A stretch of 8,327 nucleotides of DNA from Blastocatellia bacterium (GTDB taxonomy: Bacteria; Acidobacteriota; Blastocatellia; Pyrinomonadales; Pyrinomonadaceae). This document shows positions 1 to 6,251 of this stretch, piece after piece (positions within the stretch are counted from its first letter, which is position 1; every line of letters starts with the position of its first letter). The stretch lies in the NCBI GenBank assembly GCA_003175865.1, contig PSRF01000340.1, forward strand, positions 1 through 8,327, read 5' to 3'. Made by a program: the position numbers and the translations under genes. The notes beneath the pieces are model-generated. The model saw nothing but the letters and a program-made list of their open reading frames with translations. It was not told the origin of the DNA and did not search any database.

Positions 1-871
1 TGTCGAGATCGCGACGCAGGTTCTTCAAGTCGATTAAAAGATCGCGCGCCGATTGATAACGCATGTCTAAGTCTTTGGTGAGAGCCTTGCGAACAATGCG
101 TTGCAATTCAGCCGGTGCGTTTTCAAGCGCGAGCGGTTCTTTCTCGAGTATCGAGACAATAGTGTGACTCGTGGTGTCGCCGGTGAAGGGAACTCGCCTG
201 GCCAACATCTCATACAACACAACACCGAGGCTCCAGATGTCCGTGCGCTCATCGGTGGGATTACCACGCGCTTGTTCCGGCGACATGTAGGAAACGGTGC
301 CCATCACGACACCAGGACTGGTGTTGATCTGGATCCGCGTTGCGTCCTCACTGCCGCTTGACCCGGTCGGTACCGCTCCGGGTTCTGCGAGCTTTGCTAA
401 CCCAAAGTCGAGGACCTTCGCATACCCATCGCGGCGAATCATTATGTTCTCGGGCTTGATGTCGCGATGAATGATGCCTGCCTGATGCGCGGCGGACAAT
501 GCCTCTGCCATCTGCACGCCGATCTTCAAAATTGTGTTCAGCGGCAACGGTTCTTTCTGCGCGAGATGCTGTCGCAATGTTGTTCCGTCGATAAGCTCTG
601 TCGCGATGTAGTTCTTGCCATCGACTTCACCGATGTCATAGACAGTGAGAATGTTGGGATGGTTCAGCGCGGATGCAGCCTTGGCTTCACGCACAAAGCG
701 GTTCAGTTTGTCTTCGTCCTTGCTGAATTCCGGGTTGAGAAATTTGATTGCGACCTTGCGGTCGAGTTTGGTGTCATGGGCCAGGTAAACCTCACCCATT
801 CCGCCCGCACCAAGTCTTGAGACAATGCGGTAGTGAGACAGAGTGCTATTAGCTTCGAGGTCTTTATTCAT
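1..871 (-). CDS. Serine/threonine protein kinase, PknB-like (partial, C-terminus beyond left edge)
   Basis: This is a Hanks-type Ser/Thr kinase that phosphorylates protein Ser/Thr residues with ATP. The frame stays open to the left edge, so only the first 290 residues are present. Translating the minus strand from the ATG at 871 gives a nearly complete kinase domain at about residues 14-285. The glycine loop GAGGMGEVY is at 21-29, the ATP-binding Lys of VAIK at 43, HRDIKPEN at 135-142 with catalytic Asp137, DFG at 155-157, and MSPEQ at 196-200. All catalytic residues are present. The activation segment between DFG and SPE is long and rich in Gly, Ser and Thr. The C-terminus is unseen; relatives often add a membrane helix and a propeller or TPR repeats, but that cannot be judged here. 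An ATG at 875 is out of frame and stops after three codons, so 871 is the first usable start. No good Shine-Dalgarno site precedes it. The gene lies 107 bp behind the secreted-protein gene on the same strand and is a paralog of the kinase at 1655-4405. Confidence 0.95.
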   Translation of the reverse strand, partial: MNKDLEANSTLSHYRIVSRLGAGGMGEVYLAHDTKLDRKVAIKFLNPEFSKDEDKLNRFVREAKAASALNHPNILTVYDIGEVDGKNYIATELIDGTTLRQHLAQKEPLPLNTILKIGVQMAEALSAAHQAGIIHRDIKPENIMIRRDGYAKVLDFGLAKLAEPGAVPTGSSGSEDATRIQINTSPGVVMGTVSYMSPEQARGNPTDERTDIWSLGVVLYEMLARRVPFTGDTTSHTIVSILEKEPLALENAPAELQRIVRKALTKDLDMRYQSARDLLIDLKNLRRDLD

Positions 872-885
872 TCATCTGTCGACGA

Positions 886-926
886 ACTGATTTTTACTCC
901 GAAGGAGTGAAATGTCGACAATCAGT
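886..926 (-). repeat. Compound hairpin before the partial kinase start
   Basis: In the 107-bp gap between the secreted-protein gene and the kinase, ACTGATT (886-892) and AATCAGT (920-926) form a perfect 7-bp inverted repeat. Inside it, ACTCC (896-900) and GGAGT (904-908) form a second stem around a 3-nt loop. Together they could fold into one bulged hairpin in the minus-strand transcript, ending about 14 nt before the kinase start codon. GTCGAC also occurs twice (878-883, 914-919), once within the structure and once just beside it. No U-run follows, so this is not a typical terminator. A role in leader RNA or as a protein-binding site is inference. Confidence 0.45.
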
Positions 927-978
927 CACTCTTTTTGAGATCTAAGACCTGAAATCTGAGATCATCGAAGGGGACATA

Positions 979-1560
979 CTAGTCGTTATATTTCTTCACG
1001 TTGACCAAACGAATTGGATCAATCTGGAAGTGCTCGATCTGAATGGTCTTGCCATTCTTAATCTTTACTTTCGCAGCATAATAAAGAGTACCGGTTCCCA
1101 CTTCCTTGCCTTTTTCATTCTTTTTCAGATCGAGAATAAGGATCCCCAGTGTGTAGTCACTGGACCTGCTACCACTATATACCTCTGCAAATTGAAGCGG
1201 CCGATCGCAAACCAGGACAATCCGGCGGCCAGTTGGGGTCTTTCTTGATCGAATAAGCTTGAAGTCATAGAAGCCAACATGACCGGTGAGCCGGATACCA
1301 CCGATCTCATCCTGTTTCTCCAGAGCTTTGGTCAATGCGTCTTGCCCTCCTTCAACGAGGGCGCCGGCGAGTTGTTTCGTTGTTGCATCGTCAGTGTATG
1401 CCTTAATCCGAACGTCGACGTTTACCATCCTTGCACCGCGTTGCAGAGAATAAGCGGTTGCACCAAAGTGCTCAGGCTTTGGTTTTGCCTCCTGAGCGAC
1501 TACAGATGTAGTGACATAAAGCATGACAAGGATTAGTGGGAAAATTCTTTTTAAACTCAT
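979..1560 (-). CDS. Secreted protein of unknown function, 193 aa
   Basis: I do not recognise the family. The N-terminus is a clear Sec signal peptide: MSLKR, then a hydrophobic stretch at about residues 6-21, then a likely signal peptidase I site VVA|QE after residue 22. The mature part of about 171 residues is a mixed alpha/beta sequence, with a Lys/Asp/Thr-rich helical stretch at about 55-85 and probable beta strands after it. It has one cysteine in the mature part and no second membrane helix or lipobox. It is probably periplasmic or extracellular and may bind something rather than catalyse; no active-site motif is visible. The start is well supported: AGGAG lies 6 nt before the ATG. The gene sits between two Ser/Thr kinase genes on the same strand, 94 bp after one and 107 bp before the other, which suggests a shared locus without proving co-transcription. 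Confidence 0.85.
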   Translation of the reverse strand: MSLKRIFPLILVMLYVTTSVVAQEAKPKPEHFGATAYSLQRGARMVNVDVRIKAYTDDATTKQLAGALVEGGQDALTKALEKQDEIGGIRLTGHVGFYDFKLIRSRKTPTGRRIVLVCDRPLQFAEVYSGSRSSDYTLGILILDLKKNEKGKEVGTGTLYYAAKVKIKNGKTIQIEHFQIDPIRLVNVKKYND

Positions 1561-1566
1561 GGGGCA

Positions 1567-1574
1567 CTCCTTTT
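1567..1574 (-). promoter_or_regulatory. Ribosome binding site of the secreted-protein gene
   Basis: AAAAGGAG on the minus strand ends 6 nt before the ATG at 1560. It is one of only two strong Shine-Dalgarno sites in the window and fixes the start of this gene. Confidence 0.8.
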
Positions 1575-1593
1575 AACCTATTCAATGAACTTC

Positions 1594-1654
1594 AAACGAA
1601 ACCAATTTAATCGCGCCCTTCACAACTGTCGCTTCCAGAATGCAGGTTTCGTTT
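1594..1654 (-). repeat. Perfect 10-bp inverted repeat directly after the large kinase stop codon
   Basis: AAACGAAACC (1594-1603) and GGTTTCGTTT (1645-1654) are exact reverse complements separated by 41 nt. On the minus strand the first arm begins at the base right after the TAG of the 916-residue kinase. The second arm lies about 20 nt before the Shine-Dalgarno site of the secreted-protein gene. The pair therefore spans most of the 94-bp gap. The loop is long and no U-tract follows the second arm, so a standard intrinsic terminator is unlikely. An RNA stem that affects readthrough or decay, or a spaced protein-binding site, are possible readings. Confidence 0.55.
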
Positions 1655-4405
1655 CTATCTGACTGCTACACGGCGCTTCAATTCTTCGCCCCAATTCAAT
1701 ATTGCTTGCACTTGTAACGTGGGTGGCTGTTTATAGTTCTCTTCCAGGATCAAGAATCGTCCATCAGAAGCAACATCATAGGAAAAACCGGGGATGTTCA
1801 TGTATGGACCCTCGAACATAATGTGCGGCGTGCCGGACTTAAATCCTGGTTCGGTAGTAACGTCAACCGCCATCCATTTTGGCCCATTGCGATAGAACAG
1901 CTCGCGACCATTCTTGGACCACAGCGGCTCTTCACCGCCTTCAGATGAAATCTGCCACTTGGCCCCTTCACCCGAAGCTGCCCTTACGTAAATCTCGTAT
2001 TGGCCGGACTCATCGGATGTATAAGCAACATACTTCCCGTCCTGCGAAAAGCTCGCCAACAACTCACTGAACTTTGTTGCCAGCCATGGTTTGCCCGGCT
2101 CACTTCCAGTCTTTACCCATAAGTCGAGACTTGTTTCCGCAGAGATAACCATGTAAAGCAGGGTCTTCCCATCAGGTGACCACGCCTGGATGTCTCCGTT
2201 GTCCCGGCGCATGTAAGTCTCCTCTGATCCGGAATCAATCGACTTCGAAATAACTTCAAAGCCCTGAGCGGTATGGCGCACGAACGAGATGTTTTTCCCA
2301 TCATTTGTCCAGCGTGGACATCCGTTCTCTCCTGTATTTGTAAATCGGATTAGACCACCGCGCGCGAAATCGATCAGGTAAATGTCGTGAGTAGCCTCGG
2401 AGATCTCGACGGCAACTCGTTGTCCGTCTGGTGAAAGAGCAAAGTTCTGGTACGCACGCGCCGGTGCATTTATTGGTGTGGTGTTGCCACTGCGATCAAC
2501 CCAAACAAGTTTACCGATCCATGCAGGTCCACCTGAGATATAGACGAGAGTGCCGTCCATTGAAAGTGCAAATTGAATGGCTCCCCACTCTTCGCTGCGC
2601 ACATTTTCGACTAGTGTAACTCCAGGACCTTTGACAGTTGCACTCCCAATGTCAAAAGGTGCGGCTAACAACGTGCCGCTGTGGGCGTAAACTAGATGTC
2701 CGGTAGAAACGTAATGGGCACCGGTGCTGCCATCAAGCACGGGCTGGAGTTTACGAGTCTTTAGGGAGAGTGCTGCGGTACGAAAGCCGTCCGGGTTGTA
2801 GGTCCGCCAGATTGTGAGTAAGACCCTATCGCCATCGGGTAAAAATTCAGGATGACTAAACCCCCAATCTGGTGGAGTAAGTGCGCTTTCGTTAATCAAG
2901 ACTTCGGGCTGTCCGCCCGAAGCGGAAATGCTCACTAGTTTTGTGCCTTCGCCGTCGGCGAAGAGAATCTTGTCTCCTCCTCCCCAGGTTCCTCCTTGCG
3001 CATTCCTGGCCTCGCAGAGCGTGATCGGTTGACCACCTTCAATTGAAACTTTTTGCAACGTGTTTGCCGCAAAGTAAGCAACCCAACGACCATCGGGTGA
3101 GAAGAAAGGGGCGTATGCCCCTTCAGTTCCGGCGATCGGTCGGGCATTAAATGAATCGAAGGGGCGCGCAAACAGTTGCGACTTACCATTCTGCTCACCT
3201 ACATAGACCAGCGTGGCCCCATCTGGAGACAAAGCGAGAGCTGTGCGTCCGATACCTAATGGACAATACTTACCCATGGCCAAAGGTGTAGTGAGTGTAA
3301 TCGTCACGCTGCGAACGAGTGCATTGACATTTGGTCTGGATGTTGATCGTCCGATTAGAAACGCTGCCGTCACTACCGCAAATACAAGTGCAACCGCACC
3401 GATTAAAATAAGCCCTCTTCGCGAATCTATCTTTGTCGCTTTGGTCAATGGAGTCTGAGTCGATCGTTGAACTCCGGACGGCTCAGACAAGGCTTCTATC
3501 GCAAAACCGAGGTCGCTCGCTGACTGGAAGCGGTGCTCCGGTTTCTTTTCCATGCAGCGTCGAACGATTTTTTCCAACGCCGGATTAATTTTTGCGCTGG
3601 TCACACTCAGCTCGATTGGCTCCTCTTTCAGGATCGCGGTCATCGTTTCAGCCATCGTCTCTTTTTGAAACGCTCGTTGACCACTCAGCATTTCGTAGAG
3701 GATTGAGCCAAAACTGAAGATGTCGGAACGATGATCAACGACCTGTCCGCGAACTTGTTCAGGCGACATATAACCAACCGTGCCCATCACCGTGCCGGGA
3801 TCAGTAATCTGTTTCTCCGTCGCTATCTCTGAACTAATTCCTTCATTACGCTGCGGACGCAACTTAGCGAGACCGAAATCAAGAATCTTCACTCGACCGT
3901 CGGTCGTGACAAAGAGATTCTCAGGCTTAAGATCGCGATGCGTGATTCCTCTGTTGTGCGCTGCTGCGAGACCACGCGCCACTTGCTGTGCATAATCGAT
4001 CGCCTTTCGTTGTGGTGGGCCACCGTGGTTGAGTTGCTCTCGAAGCTCCTCGCCCTCGAGTAATTCAGCAACTATGAATGGCGATTTTTCGTATGTGCCA
4101 ATGTCATAGACGGTAAGAATGTTCGGATGGTTCAGCGCCGAAGTAGCCAGTGCCTCTTGTTCGAATCTCTTCAAGCGATCCGGATCACCGGTGAAATTGG
4201 CAGGCAAAATTTTGATCGCAACGTCGCGATTTAACCTGGTGTCACGCGCACGATAGACCTCACCCATGCCGCCTGCGCCGATCTTCGACAGGATCGTGTA
4301 GTGTGCGAGCGTCGTGTTGGGGGATATGCTTCCGCTCACCGGGTTAGTTCTGATCGAGTTTAAGAGCCGACTGGTACTGCGGCTTAGGACGTGTCGCCGC
4401 GTCAC
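1655..4405 (-). CDS. Transmembrane serine/threonine protein kinase with C-terminal TolB/WD40-like beta-propeller
   Basis: A 916-residue PknB-type kinase fused to a propeller, a common architecture in Acidobacteriota. The cytoplasmic kinase domain spans about residues 36-305. It has GAGGMGEVY at 43-51, catalytic-loop Lys65 in VAIK, HRDLKPEN at 156-163 with Asp158, DFG at 176-178, and MSPEQ at 213-217, all intact. A charged linker leads to one membrane helix at about 331-351. The rest, about 380-890, is presumably outside the membrane. It holds about ten degenerate SPDG-type blade motifs (near 392, 434, 521, 615, 657, 700, 742, 787, 829 and 879), as in PD40/TolB propellers, which could sense a ligand or protein. 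It ends with the ILNWGEELKRR tail typical of this family. The GTG at 4405 follows an in-frame TAG and has no Shine-Dalgarno site. A second in-frame GTG at 4339 would remove 22 unconserved residues and may be the true start. The kinase domain is paralogous to the partial kinase at 1-871. Confidence 0.95.
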   Translation of the reverse strand: MTRRHVLSRSTSRLLNSIRTNPVSGSISPNTTLAHYTILSKIGAGGMGEVYRARDTRLNRDVAIKILPANFTGDPDRLKRFEQEALATSALNHPNILTVYDIGTYEKSPFIVAELLEGEELREQLNHGGPPQRKAIDYAQQVARGLAAAHNRGITHRDLKPENLFVTTDGRVKILDFGLAKLRPQRNEGISSEIATEKQITDPGTVMGTVGYMSPEQVRGQVVDHRSDIFSFGSILYEMLSGQRAFQKETMAETMTAILKEEPIELSVTSAKINPALEKIVRRCMEKKPEHRFQSASDLGFAIEALSEPSGVQRSTQTPLTKATKIDSRRGLILIGAVALVFAVVTAAFLIGRSTSRPNVNALVRSVTITLTTPLAMGKYCPLGIGRTALALSPDGATLVYVGEQNGKSQLFARPFDSFNARPIAGTEGAYAPFFSPDGRWVAYFAANTLQKVSIEGGQPITLCEARNAQGGTWGGGDKILFADGEGTKLVSISASGGQPEVLINESALTPPDWGFSHPEFLPDGDRVLLTIWRTYNPDGFRTAALSLKTRKLQPVLDGSTGAHYVSTGHLVYAHSGTLLAAPFDIGSATVKGPGVTLVENVRSEEWGAIQFALSMDGTLVYISGGPAWIGKLVWVDRSGNTTPINAPARAYQNFALSPDGQRVAVEISEATHDIYLIDFARGGLIRFTNTGENGCPRWTNDGKNISFVRHTAQGFEVISKSIDSGSEETYMRRDNGDIQAWSPDGKTLLYMVISAETSLDLWVKTGSEPGKPWLATKFSELLASFSQDGKYVAYTSDESGQYEIYVRAASGEGAKWQISSEGGEEPLWSKNGRELFYRNGPKWMAVDVTTEPGFKSGTPHIMFEGPYMNIPGFSYDVASDGRFLILEENYKQPPTLQVQAILNWGEELKRRVAVR

Positions 4406-4430
4406 CTAAAAAGAAGGTTTCAGGCAAGAT

Positions 4431-4459
4431 CAGCATTGACGACCATGACAGAATGTCAA
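4431..4459 (-). promoter_or_regulatory. Possible promoter/operator of the large kinase gene
   Basis: The 216-bp gap upstream of the kinase contains a perfect TTGACA (-35-like, minus strand, 4459-4454). It overlaps the palindrome TGACA-TTC-TGTCA (4446-4458), and a further outward GTCAA follows at 4437-4441. The hexamers at the expected -10 distance (AATGCT or ATGCTG) match the consensus poorly, so a sigma70-type promoter is uncertain. The overlap of a -35-like box with a palindrome would suit a repressor or activator site. This is inferred from pattern only. Confidence 0.3.
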
Positions 4460-4595
4460 GTAGCGCCGTCAGCTTTTTCTCCCGTCGCACGTTCGAGAAT
4501 TTCGTTCCTTACCTTAACACAATCCTCCTCATATTCGAATTTTCTCAGTGATTATGGGATTGGCTTGAAATGAGACAACGACTTTCGCGAAACGG

Positions 4596-4624
4596 TCAGC
4601 TGAGAGACCCGCCTTCCCAGCTCA
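4596..4624 (-). repeat. Hairpin overlapping the stop codon of the 204-residue protein gene
   Basis: TCAGCTG (4596-4602) and CAGCTCA (4618-4624) pair over 7 bp with one mismatch, leaving a loop of 15 nt. The second arm contains the TGA stop codon (read on the minus strand). A separate 10-bp self-palindrome, TTTCGCGAAA, lies just downstream at 4583-4592. Neither is followed by a U-run. They may mark the 3' end of the transcript from the histidine kinase/regulator locus, with low confidence. Confidence 0.3.
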
Positions 4625-5236
4625 GGCAGACCCTATGCTTCGCAGCTGCCTAAGTGTTTCGCTAAACAACTCGAACAACGACTTAAGCAACGCACAATCC
4701 TGCGTTTGATCATAGCGCGGCAGAAAGTAGAGTTCAGTATTCGCAGTATTTAAGAGTGTCGAGCTTGGTTGGCTTTCGCCCTCCCGATTCTGGAAGAACA
4801 CGTAAGGTTGGCTGTGAAGCAACTGCTTGATCCGAGCATTGGCAAAAAGGGCTCGGAGCTTGACTTCGTCGTTACACTGAATGATGAACTCATCATCAAA
4901 TCCCGGATCGCCTATTTCAACGTCTTGCATACCAAGAATTTTTCCCAGGCCTGATAGCAAATTCTTCCGCCATATGATGAATCGAAAGCTGTCTTTGTCG
5001 TTGTATGGCGCCCTCATCCGGATGATTTCTGGCAGATGCCGTCGTTCAACATCGGGGGTCGACTGCTTGTAGCCTTCCAAAACAATTGACCACTCCTCGA
5101 CTTTAAGATGGACTGTTGGGCCAATTCCTCCGAGGTAGTAATAGTCAGGCAGCGCGTTCAAAAACTGTCCGCCAATCTCCTTAGCCAATTGACTCCACAC
5201 GCCATCTGTTGGCTCAAACGTTTGAGAAGTTCCCAT
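4622..5236 (-). CDS. Hypothetical cytoplasmic protein, 204 aa, downstream of the LytTR regulator
   Basis: I do not firmly recognise this protein. It has no signal peptide and no membrane helix. The central part, about residues 88-145, has the pattern GDPGFDDEFIIQCNDEVKLR followed by a hydrophobic helix. This recalls the conserved core of DUF3137-like proteins (D-x-x-F-D-x-x-F-x-V, then D and a leucine-rich helix), but the match is from memory and weak. The N-terminal half has regularly spaced aromatic residues (Trp14, a YYY run at 32-34, Trp49) and the C-terminus is helical and leucine-rich. The ATG at 5236 is the first start in its frame after an in-frame stop upstream; only a weak AAAGAGA precedes it. 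It begins 100 bp after the response-regulator stop codon on the same strand, so co-transcription is plausible. The long uninterrupted frame and protein-like composition support a real gene. Confidence 0.75.
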   Translation of the reverse strand: MGTSQTFEPTDGVWSQLAKEIGGQFLNALPDYYYLGGIGPTVHLKVEEWSIVLEGYKQSTPDVERRHLPEIIRMRAPYNDKDSFRFIIWRKNLLSGLGKILGMQDVEIGDPGFDDEFIIQCNDEVKLRALFANARIKQLLHSQPYVFFQNREGESQPSSTLLNTANTELYFLPRYDQTQDCALLKSLFELFSETLRQLRSIGSA

Positions 5237-5336
5237 CGCATTATCTCTTTCAGCACGAACGGATCGACTGTGACTCTTCGTTGAGCTAACCGAAAACTTA
5301 ACGCTTGATTAGGCCTGGCACGTCCAGACGACATTC

Positions 5337-6071
5337 TTATTCCAACCAACCTTCAAGTTGATCAGCGTAAGTACGACTGGAGCGATGCTCGGAACCATCC
5401 GAGAGCTTCACGATATATTCGCGGTTGTCGATCAATCGCAATTCGCGAATGAAGTCGCCGCGTATGATCCGCGATCGGTGGATGCGTACAAACATCGCCG
5501 GGCTAAGTTTTTGCTGGAGCGAGTTCATCGTTTCACGAATGAGGTAGATCTTTCCACGTGCATGCAACTCAGCATAGTCTCCTGAGGCGCTGATCCAATC
5601 AATCTCTTCCGTTTGAACAATTTGAATTCGTTGGCCGGTGCGCACTGGAAAGCGCGATACATAGTTTCCCGAGCGGTCATCGAGGAGCCGAAGCACGTTG
5701 TTCTTGAACTGCGATTGGCCCAGCTTGAGTGCGCGATTGACCGCGGCGAGGAACCTCTCGTCGTCAACTGGCTTCACCAGGTAATCAAGCGCGTGTACGT
5801 CGAAGGCCCGCACCGCATGCTGCTCATACGCGGTGAGAAATATAACGGCCGGGACAGCCTCGGCTGGCAACGCCCGAAGAACTTCAAACCCATCCATTTC
5901 CGGCATCTGCACATCCAGAAAAATCAGGTCCGGAGCAAGCGTAAGTATTTTTGTGATCGCGCTTGCGCCATCACCGCATTCACCTACAACTTGGATATCT
6001 TTGAACCTCCTGAGCCGCAAGAGAACGCCTTTACGCGCCAACGGTTCATCATCGACTATTAATGCGCGCAT
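5337..6071 (-). CDS. LytTR-family response regulator (LytR/AlgR type)
   Basis: A 244-residue transcription regulator with a receiver domain at about 1-120 and a LytTR DNA-binding domain at about 140-242. Receiver residues are all present: acidic pair Asp7/Asp8, phospho-acceptor Asp53 in FLDVQMPEMDGF, Thr80, and Lys100 in the LVKP motif. The DNA-binding part shows the family hallmarks, including EEIDWISASGDYAELH (155-170), RETMNSLQQKL and FVRIHRSRII. The length is normal for the family. Phosphorylation by the neighbouring histidine kinase should promote dimerisation and binding to paired direct repeats at target promoters. The start ATG at 6071 gives the canonical MRALIVDDEP N-terminus and no other start fits; the ribosome site is weak. 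It lies 180 bp after the kinase gene, an unusually wide gap for such a pair, and 100 bp before the 204-residue protein gene. Confidence 0.96.
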   Translation of the reverse strand: MRALIVDDEPLARKGVLLRLRRFKDIQVVGECGDGASAITKILTLAPDLIFLDVQMPEMDGFEVLRALPAEAVPAVIFLTAYEQHAVRAFDVHALDYLVKPVDDERFLAAVNRALKLGQSQFKNNVLRLLDDRSGNYVSRFPVRTGQRIQIVQTEEIDWISASGDYAELHARGKIYLIRETMNSLQQKLSPAMFVRIHRSRIIRGDFIRELRLIDNREYIVKLSDGSEHRSSRTYADQLEGWLE

Positions 6072-6100
6072 GAATAAAAATCCGTTCCGTTTGTTTCTCT

Positions 6101-6171
6101 ACGCTGCGTGCACCGTGTTTGACTGTTACTCAAGTGTAAATAAAACCGCAAAGACACAGAACACGCAGCGT
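6101..6171. repeat. 10-bp inverted repeat in the histidine kinase-regulator gap, possibly a dispersed intergenic repeat
   Basis: ACGCTGCGTG (6101-6110) and CACGCAGCGT (6162-6171) are exact reverse complements 51 nt apart, in the 180-bp gap between the kinase and regulator genes. The stretch from 6141, ACCGCAAAGACACAG and onward, resembles a dispersed intergenic sequence (CTCTGTGTCTTTGCGG-like on the other strand) that I recall from many environmental bacterial genomes. That likeness is from memory and untested. A smaller AAAGG/CCTTT hairpin lies at about 6184-6199. The rest of the gap shows no gene. Confidence 0.5.
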
Positions 6172-6251
6172 TGCAGACCGCCAAAAGGGTAAAACCTTTC
6201 GGGAAAAAATTGAAAACTTGCTACGGACACGATGTGGAGAGAGTCAAAACT

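Noticed and set aside
101..820. Plus-strand open frames at 101-361 and 467-820
   Set aside because: They lie antisense to the catalytic core of the partial kinase, whose motifs are unmistakable on the minus strand, and their translations have no recognisable features.
4491..4540. AGGAGG-like text (minus strand, near 4523-4530) suggesting a small gene upstream of the kinase
   Set aside because: Reading frames after it stop within a few codons, so it supports no gene.
4583..4592. Self-palindrome TTTCGCGAAA as a regulator site
   Set aside because: A single 10-bp palindrome with no partner site and no clear promoter nearby; chance is plausible.
5158..5349. A 63-residue minus-strand frame bridging the regulator and the 204-residue protein
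   Set aside because: It overlaps both genes in another frame, has an arginine-rich composition without motifs, and is better explained as chance.
5613..6192. Plus-strand open frames at 5613-6062 and 5833-6192
   Set aside because: They are antisense to the receiver domain of the response regulator and look like shadows of its codon pattern.
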